From Prorocentrum cordatum (lineage: Eukaryota; Sar; Dinophyceae; Prorocentrales; Prorocentraceae): DNA of 64,000 nt. The stretch is from assembly GCA_963575745.1 (NCBI GenBank), contig CAUYUJ010014615.1, positions 1,081,248-1,145,247 of the forward strand, written 5' to 3'. A model generated the notes under the pieces. That model made no database searches and was not told where the DNA came from. It saw nothing but the letters and a program-made list of their open reading frames with translations. Numbering within the stretch: position 1 is the first letter of the stretch; each line of letters begins with the position of its first letter. Of the stretch, positions 55,180 to 64,000 are shown piece by piece. Made by a program: the position numbers and the translations under genes.

Positions 55180-56010
55180 AAGCCACATGGTCTGCGCCTA
55201 CGGGCGAAAGGAGCCCATGCAAGAAAAGACATGGCGTTGGTCCACGGGCGAACGGGACCCACGTAACAAAAACACGCGGTCTGAGCTCACTGGTGAGCCC
55301 GTGCGAACCTGCACGGGTGAAGCTCACGGGCGAGACGGGAACTGGTGTTGAAACACACGCGGCGTGCGCTCGCAAGTCGAACGGCACCACAGTCAAAGTA
55401 CACGTATAGTGTTGGCTCACGGGTCAAGGAAACACACGTCACGCACACGATGGTCTGACCTTACGGGCGAAAGGAACACATGTAAATACACCCGGCCTGT
55501 GCTCACGGGCGGGCAGGAACCCAAGAAACAGCGCATGGCTTCGGCTCAAGGGCGGGAGGGGGGCCATGTAAAAAAAGCACGGGCTTTGAGCTCATAGGCG
55601 AGATCAACCACTGTAAAAACTCAGGGTTTGGGCTCACGGGCGAAAAAGGAACCCATGTAGAACAACACATGGTGTAAGCTCAACGGCGACATGAGCCCAT
55701 CTAACAACCTCAGGGTTTGGGCTCACGGGCGAAAGGAACCCATGTAAAACACGTGGTGTTGGCTCAGGGGCGAGAAGGAGCACATGTAACCACGCATGGT
55801 TTGCGCTCACGGGCGACAAGAACCCATGCAAAAAAACATATGCTTTGAGCTCCCAGATGACAGGAACACAAGTGAAACAATGGCTTGAACTCACGGGCGA
55901 AAAGAACTCATGTAAAACCACATTGTTGAACTTCCGGGCGAACGTAACCCGTGTAAAAACATGTAGTTTCGGCCCACGGGCGAAAGGACCCCCTTAAAAA
56001 AAACATGCGT
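55180..56010 (+). repeat. 42-bp hairpin satellite, array 2
   Basis: About 19 units of the CACGGGCGAAAGGAACCCATG type, with the CATGT/ACATG hairpin kept in most. Confidence 0.87.
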
Positions 56011-56500
56011 TTCGCTTGAGATATTGACAACATATCCTCACGATAGATGTCCGCCTGGGCGACCTGGACACCTGAAAACAAGCGCATCGCTCGAGACATC
56101 CTCAACACGTCCTCATGTTAAACATCCGCCTTGGCGACCTGAAGCGCTTCGCGCTCGAGACCTCGTGCGGGCACGCACAACATAAACTCTTTCATAGTTT
56201 CGAAAAACTGTCTAGCACCATCCCACACGCACCTCACGAGGATTCTGCGCAGAACGCTCCGCACACTCTTTTTAACAAAAGAACATGGGGGCCTGCGGAC
56301 CCTGCTATCCATCGAAGATCCGACATAAAAGGGGGTGTGCTCTCTTCGAGAAGGCACGCACGAACCGCACTTGTTCAACCGGAAGCGAGATGTCACCGCA
56401 CATGTGAGCGGAAAGTCACCAGCCCTACGCAAGTCGAGGGCCAAGGACAAATTACCATCCTAAAGGAAAACCCTGGGCCCCGCACTTTCCGGGAATGAAT
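56010..56500. other. TCGAGACATCC repeat units and mixed sequence
   Basis: Three or four diverged AAGCGNTTCGCTCGAGACATCC units (56000-56165), then unassigned DNA, ending in the shared block GAAAACCCTGGGCCCCGCAC (56465-56484), which also occurs near 60025, 62490 and 62985. Confidence 0.6.
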
Positions 56501-56579
56501 TTTGTATGGATCTATGAAGAGGGAACTTGGAGGGGGGGGGGGGGGTACTGCAACATTGTTGATGCGTCTTGGGTTTACG

Positions 56580-57040
56580 CTGGTCCTCCTCCTCCTCATC
56601 ATCATCATCCTCCCTTCGCCCCCTCCTCCTTCGTCCCCTCCTCCTCCTCCTCCTCCTCCTCCTCCTCCTCCTCCTCATCCTACTCCTCCTCCTCCGTCCG
56701 CCGCCTCCTCCTCCTCCTCCTCGCCCTCGTTATCCTCGCCCTCGTCCTCACTGCCCGCGCCCTCTTTCTCCCCATCCTCCTCCTCCGCCCGCCCCCTCCT
56801 CCTCCTCCTTCTCCTCCTCCTCCTCCTCCTCCTCCTCTTCCTCCTCCTCCTCCTTCTCTCCCTCCTCCCCTCGCCTTCGTCCTCGTCCCTTCCCCTCCTC
56901 ATCGCCCTCCTCCCCTCCTCATCCTCCCCCTCCTCCTCGTCGCCCTCCTCCCCTCCTCATCCTCGTCCTCTCCTCATCCTCGTCCTCTCCTCGCCCTCCT
57001 CCTCCTCCTCCTCCTCCTCGCCCCCCTCCTCGCCGTCCCT
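56580..57040. repeat. CCT array
   Basis: CCTCCT repeats with TCGTCCTC interruptions. Confidence 0.93.
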
Positions 57041-57265
57041 GGCCCGAGCGCGCCGCTAAACCCCGCGGCCGCGCCTCGGCCCCCGCGCCCCCGCGGGGCC
57101 CCGCCGGCCGCGCGCGCAGAGCAGCGCCAGGGCGCCCAGGGCCGGCTGCCAGCGGGGGCCTGCGCTCCAAAGGCCACGACCGAGCGCTGCGCTCCAGGGC
57201 CACGACGACGACCTCGGCGGCGACCGCCACGACGACGGCGTAACGAAGACGACGACGACGACGTA

Positions 57266-57319
<54 letters not shown>

Positions 57320-57754
57320 ACGACCTCGGCGGCGACCACCACGAAGACCTCGACGACCAGTGCGGTCCGAGTGCGTCTGCCGTGCTGCCAGAAGGAACGC
57401 CGAGCAGGGAACCAAAGGGGAATATTGTCCGGGCCCCGGCGGGCCTGGCGCAAGGAAGGGCTTCCGGAGCCTGGCGCCGAGGCATGGCCCGACCACCGGA
57501 GCCCCTCCTGAACCAAAAAGCGGTCCTCACTTCGGCGTCTCGACTGCAGCTTTATGATGTGCCAACCTACCTTAGCCTTGGCCACCAGAAATACATTCCG
57601 AGCGCAACAAAAGTACCCAACAAACTCGAAGGTTGTCACGTGTCGGGCCCTGTCCGACACTGTTTCGACACTATTTCGACACTCTTTCGACACTTTTCTG
57701 GGTGCTCTGGGAGGTGGTCCTTAAGTACGATGGGAGCAACATGACTGTAGATGG
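57041..57754. other. GC-rich stretch with GAC array
   Basis: GAC trinucleotide array at 57240-57345. Four CGACACTNTTT 11-bp units at 57655-57700. The remainder is GC-rich and unassigned. Confidence 0.65.
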
Positions 57755-57860
57755 GGTCGTGAGATCGCGCCGCATCGCCGCCGATGCGTCGGTGCCGTGG
57801 GCGCGGAATACATCATCGAGCCACATCGCCGACACATCGGCGATGCGGGGCGACCCTCAG
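57755..57860. mobile_element. Shortened relative of the 29-bp-TIR element
   Basis: CGCGCCGCATCGCC on the left and GGCGATGCGGGGCGACC on the right mirror the ends of 33042-33408. The inner ATCATCGAGCCACATCGCCG matches CACATCGAGCCGCATCACCG near its right end. The minisatellite interior is missing. Confidence 0.5.
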
Positions 57861-57869
57861 ACCCCATTT

Positions 57870-58340
57870 ACTCATACCCCACATGGGAGGCCTGGACGTC
57901 TTGACCCTCCTCCTCTCCCAAACCTCTGACGTATCGAAATATGGTCGACCCACGAACCCAGAAAGGGAGTTAGAACTGCGAGGCCTGGGGACGCTTCCAA
58001 GCACCCTTATGGTAGATTCCCCCTGGGTGGCCTGGACACGTGAAAACACGCAGTTCCAGCTTGGGACAACCATGTGATATACCGCCCTAGGTGGCTTGGA
58101 CACACCATGTTAGATATCCACATGGGTGGCCTGGACACGTGAAACAAACATGTAGTTCCAGCTCGGGGCCACCACGTTCGATACCCCACTGGGTGGCCTG
58201 GACATGTGAAGACGCTTGGTTCCAGCTCGGGGCCACCACGTTAGATGCCCTCTGGCTGGCCTGGACACGCGAAAACACATCCCATCCGGGGATAAGCATG
58301 TTAAATTCCTCCCTGGGTGACCTGGGCACGTAAAGCAAGC
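57870..58340 (+). repeat. ~64-bp satellite
   Basis: About seven units with GGGTGGCCTGGACACGTGAA, AGTTCCAGCTCGGGGCCACC and ACGTTAGAT segments. Confidence 0.82.
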
Positions 58341-58554
58341 ATTTCGCCTGAGGCATCATCTGACTTCTGGCCCCCAGGAACGGAGCAAAATATAGGACAA
58401 CACAACCGAATTTCAAAAACCATCATCTCGCTCGGGACATCCTCAACATGGAATCCGCCGGCCCTCTTCGACCTCGATCGCACATGAATCCGCATGCCCT
58501 CCTCGAACTTGGCACCGGGGACAAATCACCATCCTAAAAAAACCTCGGCCGACG

Positions 58555-58755
58555 TAGTGATGGTGATGTACAGCGCCAAGGGCTGTGCTCTGCTGTGCTG
58601 TGATGAACTGAGACGCGCCATGCCGCGTTGAAGTGCTGTGCTCTATAGCGTTGTGGCGAGCCCCCCTTTGCATCCGAGTCCTGACCAAACTGATCTGGAT
58701 CTTAAGCTCGAGCTGCCTGAGTACATAATAGCCGCCACAAAACTAATTGACAAGG
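58555..58755 (+). repeat. ~225-bp module, copy 1
   Basis: Contains GAGGGCTGTGCT-like, GTGCTCTATAGC, TTGCATCCGAGTCCTGACC and CTGATCTGGATCTTAAGCTC, and ends at CTAATTGACAAGGG, directly before a GGGACGYGCC array. This is the most diverged of five copies. Confidence 0.75.
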
Positions 58756-59030
58756 GAAGATGCCAGGGGGACGCGCCGCAGAACGTCCCAAGGGACGCGC
58801 CCCAGGTGACGTGCCATGGGAACGCACCGCGGAACGTGCCAAGGGGACGCGCTACAGAACGTCCCCGTGGACGTGCCAGGGGACGTGCCAAGGGACGCGC
58901 AACGAGACGTGCCAAAGGGACTCGCCACGGGACGCGCCACGGAACGTGCCAGGGACCGTGCCAGGCGACGCGCCAGGGAACGTGCCAAGGAACGCGTCAG
59001 GGAACGTGCCGCGGGACGTTCCTTACCCAG
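58756..59030 (+). repeat. 12-bp GGGACGYGCCA minisatellite, array 2
   Basis: About 23 units. Confidence 0.9.
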
Positions 59031-59668
59031 GGCCGGGATCCCCCGTAAATTACGCCGCGTCCGCGCTCCCAGGGCCGCGCTCCATCGAAAACTACGCTGC
59101 GTCCGCGCTCCCAGGGCCGCGCTCCCTCGTGAATTACAATGTGTCCGCCCTCCCAGGGCCACGATCTTTCGTACATCACACTGTGTCAGCCCCCCAAGGG
59201 CCACGATCCCTTGTAAATTACACTGCGCCCGCGCTCCCATGGCCACATTACGCTGCGTCCGCGCTCCCAGGGCCACGATCCACCGTACATTACACTGCGT
59301 CCGCCCTCCCTGGGCCATGATCCATCGTAAACTACGCTGCGTCCGCGCTCCCAGGGCCGCGCTCCCTCGTGAATTACGCTGTGTCCGCGCTCCCAGGGCC
59401 GCGCTCCCTTGTGAATTACGCTGCGCCCGCCCTCGCAGGTCCACGTTCCCTTGTGAATTACGCTGTGTCCGCCCTCCCAGGGCCAGGATACTTTGTAAAT
59501 GACGCTGCGTCCGCGCTCCCAGGGCCACGATCCCTAGAAAGTTACGATGCGTCCGCGCTCCCAAGGCCACGACTTCCCTCAAATAACGCAGCGTCAGCGC
59601 TCCCAGGGCCACGATCCCTCGTAAATTACGCCGCGTCCGCGCTCCCAGGGCCACGATCCCTGGTAAAC
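59031..59668 (+). repeat. 42-bp GTAAATTACGCTGCG satellite
   Basis: About 15 units of CTCCCAGGGCCACGATCCCT, CGTAAATTACGCTGCGTCCG, CG. Two further units lie at 61545-61630. The 42-bp period keeps frames open without being coding. Confidence 0.93.
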
Positions 59669-59714
59669 TAAGCCTCCCAGGGCCCCCTTGGGCATCCTTG
59701 GGCGTCCAGGTTCT

Positions 59715-60060
59715 TGAAGTCTCCAAAACAAGCGTCTTGCTTGAGACATCCTCAGCACATTATGCTAAACAAGCGCCTTGCTCGAGACATCCTCAGCACA
59801 TTATGCTAAACAAGCGCTTTGCTCGAGCGCTTTGCTCGAGACATTCGCAACAAACGACAATTCTTATTCTACGCTGTCTTATCAGCAGGAAGTTCTAACA
59901 CCAGCATTTCGCTTGGGACATCCTCATTGTTTTATTCGCAGGCCCTCTTCGACCTCGTTAGGTATCGCAAATTAATTTCGCTGGCCCTCTTCAAGTCGTC
60001 CCCAGGGGGGGAACCATTTAAAAGAGAACCCTGGGCCCATGCCCTTTCGGAGGAAAAAAC
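59715..60060 (+). repeat. TCGAGACATCC minisatellite and shared GGCCC block
   Basis: AAGCGCTTGCTCGAGACATCC-type units (59715-59930), then a block with GGCCCTCTTCGACCTCG and GAGAACCCTGGGCCCATGCC (59940-60055) that also occurs at 62390-62525. Confidence 0.75.
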
Positions 60061-60360
60061 ATGATCGACCCACGAACCCGGAAAGGAATATAGAACTGTA
60101 ACACATGGCAACGTTTTCAAAGACATCTGGTTGGGTGACGGGCAAATGCAATTCTGAAGGTATCGATCTTGATGTACCCTGCCGAGGGCTGTGCTGTGCT
60201 GCACCGTGCTGGATTGCAATGTGCCATGGCGCGATTTTGCTCTATAGCCTCGTGGATCGAGTCATCCTGTGCATCCGAGTCCTGACCGAACTGATCTGGA
60301 TCTTAAGCTCGAGTTGCCTGAACACATAGTAGCTACCCCAGAGCTAATTGACAGGGGAAC
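60061..60360 (+). repeat. ~225-bp module, copy 2, with leader
   Basis: Leader CATGATCGACCCACGAACCC and GGGTGACGGGCAAATGCAA (60060-60150), then ATCGATCTTGATGTACCCTG to CTAATTGACAGGGG. The closest relative, including the leader, is 63030-63330. Confidence 0.85.
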
Positions 60361-60580
60361 ATGCAAGGAGGACACGCCGCGAAACGTCCAAAGGGATGCG
60401 CCAGGCGACGTGCCAAGGGACGTGCCATGGGGTCGCACCGCGGGACGTGCCAAAAGGACGCGCTACGGAACGGGCCAATGGATGTGCCACGGGATGTGCC
60501 AGGGGACGCGCTACGCGACGTGCCAGGGGGGCTCGCCACGGGACGCGCCACGGAACGTGCCAAGGAACGTGCCAGGTTGC
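60361..60580 (+). repeat. 12-bp GGGACGYGCCA minisatellite, array 3
   Basis: About 18 units. Confidence 0.9.
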
Positions 60581-60789
60581 AATGCTGATTGTATCGATCT
60601 TGATGTACCCTGCCGAGGGCTGTGCTGTGCTGCACCGTGCTGAATTGCGATGTGCCATGGCGCGATTTTGCTCTATAGCCTCGTGGATCGAGTTCTCCTT
60701 TGCATCCGAGTCCTGACCGAACTGATCTGGATTTTAAGCTCGAGCTGCCTGAACACTTAGTAGCTGCCCCCGAGCTAATTGACAGGGGG
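60581..60789 (+). repeat. ~225-bp module, copy 3
   Basis: GTATCGATCTTGATGTACCC to CTAATTGACAGGGG; no leader. Confidence 0.88.
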
Positions 60790-60910
60790 ACATGCCAGGA
60801 GGTCGCGCCGCGGAACGTCTCAAGGGACGCGCCAAGCGACGTGCCAAGGGACGTGCCATGGGGTCGCACCGCGGGACGTGCCAAGGGGACGCGCTACGGA
60901 ACGTGCTGGG
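60790..60910 (+). repeat. 12-bp GGGACGYGCCA minisatellite, array 4
   Basis: About ten units, ending GGAACGTGCTGGGG as at 63890. Confidence 0.9.
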
Positions 60911-61545
60911 GTAAAGCGTTTCGCTCGAGACATCCAATCAAAATCCAAGGAAATCCTGGCAAAACAAACGAAGTAGTCAAGACATCCTCGAAATTCCTGC
61001 GCGCGGGACGCGGCACGCGCGAGACATCCTCGGAATTCCTGCGAGCGGAACGTGAAAACAAGCATTTTGCCTCAGACGTCCTCTGAATTCTGGCCCCCTA
61101 CGAGGCCCCCGCTCGAGACATCCCCCAAGTTTGCAAAACCAGTGTTTCGCTCGAGACATCCTCAACAAATTATGAACATTTTGCAAAACCAGCGTTTCGC
61201 TCGAAACGTCTTCAACAAATTATGAAAGACAAGCATTTCGCTCGAGACATCCTGCCAAAATTCAAAGAAATCCCGCAACACAAACGAATTAGTCGAGACA
61301 TCCTCGACATTCCTGCGCGCGGGACGCCGCACGCGCGAAACATCTTCGGAATTCCTGCGCGCGGGACGCTTTTCCGCGTCGCTGTCGGCTCTGCAAAACC
61401 AGCGTTTCGCTCGAGACATCCTCAACCAATTCTGAAAACAAGCGTTTCGCTCGAGACATCCCCAACTCTGCAAAACCAGCGTTTCGCTCGAGACATCCTC
61501 AACAAATTCTGAAAAACAAGCGTTTCGCTAGGGACATCCTCAACA
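60911..61545 (+). repeat. AAGCGTTTCGCTCGAGACATCC minisatellite
   Basis: About 14 units of roughly 30-60 bp: AAACCAGCGTTTCGCTCGAG, ACATCCTCAACAAATT, alternating with GGAATTCCTGCGCGCGGGAC, so two unit types form a higher-order pattern. Confidence 0.88.
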
Positions 61546-61629
61546 ATTACACTACACCCGCGCTCCCAGGGCCACGATCCATTGTAAATTACGCTACGTC
61601 AGCGCTCCCAGGGCCACGATCTCTCGTAA

Positions 61630-61835
61630 GGACTCCTGCGCCCTCCTTGGTCTTCCTTGGACCTCTTGGGCCCTCCTGGGCTCTCCTGGAGCCTCCTGGA
61701 GCTTCTCCTGGGCCCTCCTTGGGCCCCCTGGTGCCTCTTGGAGCCTCCTGGGTCCTCCTGGGCCCTCCTGGGCTCTCCTCCTGGGCTCTCCTGGGCTCTC
61801 CTGGAACCTCCTGGGCCCTCCTGGGCGAAGTCAAG
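61630..61835. repeat. CTCCTGGGCC minisatellite
   Basis: About 14 units of CCTCCTGGGC-type sequence, related to 52205-52325. Confidence 0.85.
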
Positions 61836-61844
61836 GTCCGAAAA

Positions 61845-62160
61845 CACATGGGACTTGCCACATTCCTGAAATTCGGTGCCACCCCTCACGCAGGTCGGCG
61901 GGGTCAGGATCCGAAAACAAAGGGGATTTGCCACATTTCTGAAATTCCGTGCCACCCCTCACGCAGATCGGCGGGGTCAGGGTCCAAAAACACAGGGGAT
62001 TTGCCACATTTCTGGAATTCCGCGCCACCCCTCACGCAGATCGGCGGGGTCAGGGTCCAAAAACTCAGGGGATTTGCCACATTTCTGAAATTCGGTGCCA
62101 CCCCTCACGCAGATCCTCGGGGTCAGGGTCCAAAAACACATGGGATTTCTGCTATTTCCG
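61845..62160 (+). repeat. 73-bp satellite, about 4.5 copies
   Basis: Units start near 61850, 61922, 61995, 62068 and 62141 with GGGATTTGCCACATTTCTGA, then TGCCACCCCTCACGCAGATC and GGCGGGGTCAGGGTCCAAAA. A partial inverted copy lies at 62340-62362. Confidence 0.93.
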
Positions 62161-62554
62161 AACTTATGCAACTTCAAGAATCCAAAACTCCGTTCCCAGC
62201 GCCGTTCCGGAGGCCGCGGTACCTCGTTATTTATCGAGCGAACGCGTTTACCTAGTTTATTTATCGTTTAAAGTCGATGTCGGAAACAAGTGGACTTCAC
62301 CTGTGAAATATCGAGGTTTCCTTAAAGGCAGTAAAATTCCAAGAGCACGATCTGCGTGAGGGGTGGCGAAAAATGGCCTTCGCCCTCACAATTGAAATCC
62401 GCCGGCCCCCTTCGACCTCGTAATTTATCGCAGAAGAAATCCGCCGGCCCCCTTCAAGTAAAAACCGGGGGGTAAACCCACTAAAAGAGAACCCTGGGCC
62501 CACGCCCATTCCGGGAACAATCAGCGGATGGTTTGAAAAATAATGATTTGGATC
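62161..62554. other. Mixed linker DNA
   Basis: Unassigned AT-richer sequence, then two ATCCGCCGGCCCCCTTC units (62395-62460) and the shared block AGAGAACCCTGGGCCCACGC (62486-62505). No gene. Confidence 0.6.
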
Positions 62555-62785
62555 GTGAAATCGATTGTGAGATCGATGGTGAGATCGATCGTGGGATCGA
62601 TAGTGAGGACGATAGTATGGTCGGTCGTGGGACCGACATTGATGTCCATTCAATGAGATCGATGGTGAGATCGATCGTGAGATCGCTCGTGCGATGTGTA
62701 GTAGATCGATTGTGAGATCGCTAGCAAGATCGATAGAGAAGTGGGTCATGAGATCGATGGTGAGACCGATCGATAAGACAATCGA
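62555..62785 (+). repeat. 12-bp GATCGA satellite, array 3
   Basis: GTGAGATCGATN units, more diverged than arrays 1 and 2, without the head and tail found there. Confidence 0.88.
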
Positions 62786-62974
62786 CCAAAAACTCAGAAA
62801 TCCAAAAATCTGGGAACCCCGCCGCCCACCGAAATCGGCCTGGAACCGGCAACTGGGAACCCGGGAACCCGGAACCGTGAAATAGGGAACCGGGCTGCCT
62901 GCCGAAATCGGCCGCCAGCTTTCGCCAAATCCTTCAAGATCCGCTAGGACCCCTTCAGTGCAAGCACTGCCTGG

Positions 62975-63330
62975 TGAACTAAATGAAAAAGAGAACCCTG
63001 GGCCCCAGCCTTTCCTGGGAAAAAACATGATCGACCCACGAGCCCGGAAAGGAATATAGAACAGTAACACATGGCAGCGTTTTCAAAGACACTTGATTGG
63101 GTGACGGGCAAATGCAATGCTGAGTGTATCGATCTTGATGTACCCTGCCGAGGGCTGTGCTGTGCTGCGCCGTGCTGAATTGCGATGTGCCATGGCGCGA
63201 CTGTGCTCTATAGCCTCGTGGATCGAGTCCTCCTTTGCATCCAAGTCCTGACCGAACTGATCTGGATCTTAAGCTCGAGCTGCCTGAACACATAGTAGCT
63301 GCCCCAGAGCTACTATATTAGTAATGGACA
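62975..63330 (+). repeat. ~225-bp module, copy 4, with leader
   Basis: AGAGAACCCTGGGCCCCAGC, then CATGATCGACCCACGAGCCC, then ATCGATCTTGATGTACCCTG to CCCCAGAGCTA. Nearly identical to copy 2. Confidence 0.87.
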
Positions 63331-63555
63331 GGGGAACATGCCAGGAGGACGCGCCGCGAAACGTCCCAAGGGATGCGCCAGGCGACGTGCCAGGGGACGT
63401 GCCATGGGGTCGCACCGCGGGACGTGCCAAGGGGACGCGCTACGGAACGTGCCAATGGATGTGCCACGGGATGTGCCAGGGGACGCGCCACGCGACGTGC
63501 CAGGGGGACTCGCCAAGGGACGCCCCACGGAACGTGCCAAGGAACGTGCCAAATT
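63331..63555 (+). repeat. 12-bp GGGACGYGCCA minisatellite, array 5
   Basis: Nearly the same order of variant units as 60361-60580. Confidence 0.9.
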
Positions 63556-63890
63556 GCAATGCTGAGTGTATCGATCTTGATGTACCGTGCCGAAATCTGT
63601 GCTGTGCTGCGCCGTGCTGAATTGCGATGTGCCATGCCGCGATTGTGCTCTATAGCCTCGTGGATCGAGTCCTCCTTTGCATCCGAGTCCTGACCGAACT
63701 GATCTGGATCTTAAGCTCGAGCTGCCTGAACACATAGTAGCTGCCCCAGAGCTAATGGACAGGGGAACATGCCAGGAGGACGCGACGCAGAACGTCTCAA
63801 GGGACGCGCCAAGCGACGTGCCAAGGGACGTGCCATGGGGACGCACCGCGGGGCGTGCCAAGGGGACGCGCTACGGAACGTGCTGGGGAC
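63556..63890 (+). repeat. ~225-bp module, copy 5, and minisatellite array 6
   Basis: Module 63556-63768, array 63769-63890; corresponds to 60581-60910. Confidence 0.88.
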
Positions 63891-64000
63891 AAGCGTTTCG
63901 CTCGAGATCCTGTCAACATCATCTGAATTCCTGCGCGCGGGACGCTGCACGCGCGAGACATCCTCGGAATTCCTGCGAGCGGGACGTGAAAACAAGCATT
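63891..64000 (+). repeat. TCGAGAC/GCGCGGGACG minisatellite, running off the window
   Basis: ACAAGCGTTTCGCTCGAGAT and GGAATTCCTGCGAGCGGGAC units, as at 60911-61080. Confidence 0.85.

Larger units (their letters stand above)
52958..56010 (+). repeat. Satellite cassette, copy 2
   Basis: Leader TTAGCCTGGCGAAGAACCCA (52958); 90-bp satellite (53015-55040, about 22 units); shorter GGA tract (55048-55085); linker CCCAACACCACAGGATGGTT (55107-55126); 42-bp hairpin satellite (55180-56010). Same order as copy 1 but with a fourfold larger 90-bp array. Confidence 0.82.

Noticed and set aside
54138-55409. 423-codon frame of 30-residue repeats
   Set aside because: Follows automatically from a stop-free 90-bp unit; other frames on both strands are equally long. 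Kept as a finding about the satellite and not as a gene.

Overview
The window looks like nuclear DNA of a GC-rich, repeat-rich protist, most probably a dinoflagellate. The reasons are a LINE-type retrotransposon with strongly GC-biased codons (Ala, Gly and Arg dominate), one fragment of a eukaryotic MATE transporter, MITE-like elements, very dense microsatellites and composite satellites, and a complete absence of operons, RBS-led genes, rRNA or CRISPR. A Prorocentrum-like genome would fit, but no species-diagnostic gene is present, so the organism call is inference. A 100-N assembly gap lies at 11071-11170.

Only about 7 kb can be read as protein with any confidence. At 35561-41756, on the minus strand, lies a non-LTR retrotransposon. 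Its ORF1 carries a RanBP2-type zinc finger, a basic patch and a coiled coil. Its ORF2 carries an APE-type endonuclease, a reverse transcriptase, a CCHC motif and RNase H. All catalytic residues I can check are present, but ORF2 is split by one in-frame TGA and two frame changes, and it is also out of frame with ORF1. The element has GGA arrays on both sides. Immediately upstream, at 42343-43173 (minus), is the N-terminal two thirds of a MATE-family efflux transporter, whose 5' edge abuts a 152-bp MITE. Two further frames (31417-31959 plus, 48295-49165 minus) are only weak gene candidates.

The rest is repeat DNA with a strikingly modular layout.
1-9.4 kb: an ACT array, a foldback element, dispersed CCCAAGA-GGCCC arrays, and a 2-kb composite unit present twice in tandem (4030-6185 and 6186-7925).
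9.7-15.2 kb: a 52-bp satellite, a CAT array, the gap, a ~295-bp satellite (about ten copies) and a GCN array.
17.8-31.4 kb: a composite element with GAT and GATCGA arrays; three copies of a TIR element that carries an 11-bp G-rich array; pentanucleotide and AAGGAT arrays; a GTC array.
33-44 kb: a 29-bp-TIR element, six MITE copies, the LINE and the MATE fragment.
44.4-50.9 kb: ~110-, ~97- and ~88-bp tandem repeats and an inverted second copy of the GAT/GATCGA element.
51-64 kb: a 90-bp and a 42-bp hairpin satellite packaged in a cassette that occurs twice, then several interleaved minisatellites and a ~225-bp module in five copies.

The recurring theme is the most interesting aspect: different satellites are joined in a fixed order, with short non-repetitive linkers, and these ordered cassettes are themselves duplicated while each array inside them expands or shrinks independently. 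Some cassettes have terminal inverted repeats, so mobile elements may be spreading the satellites.
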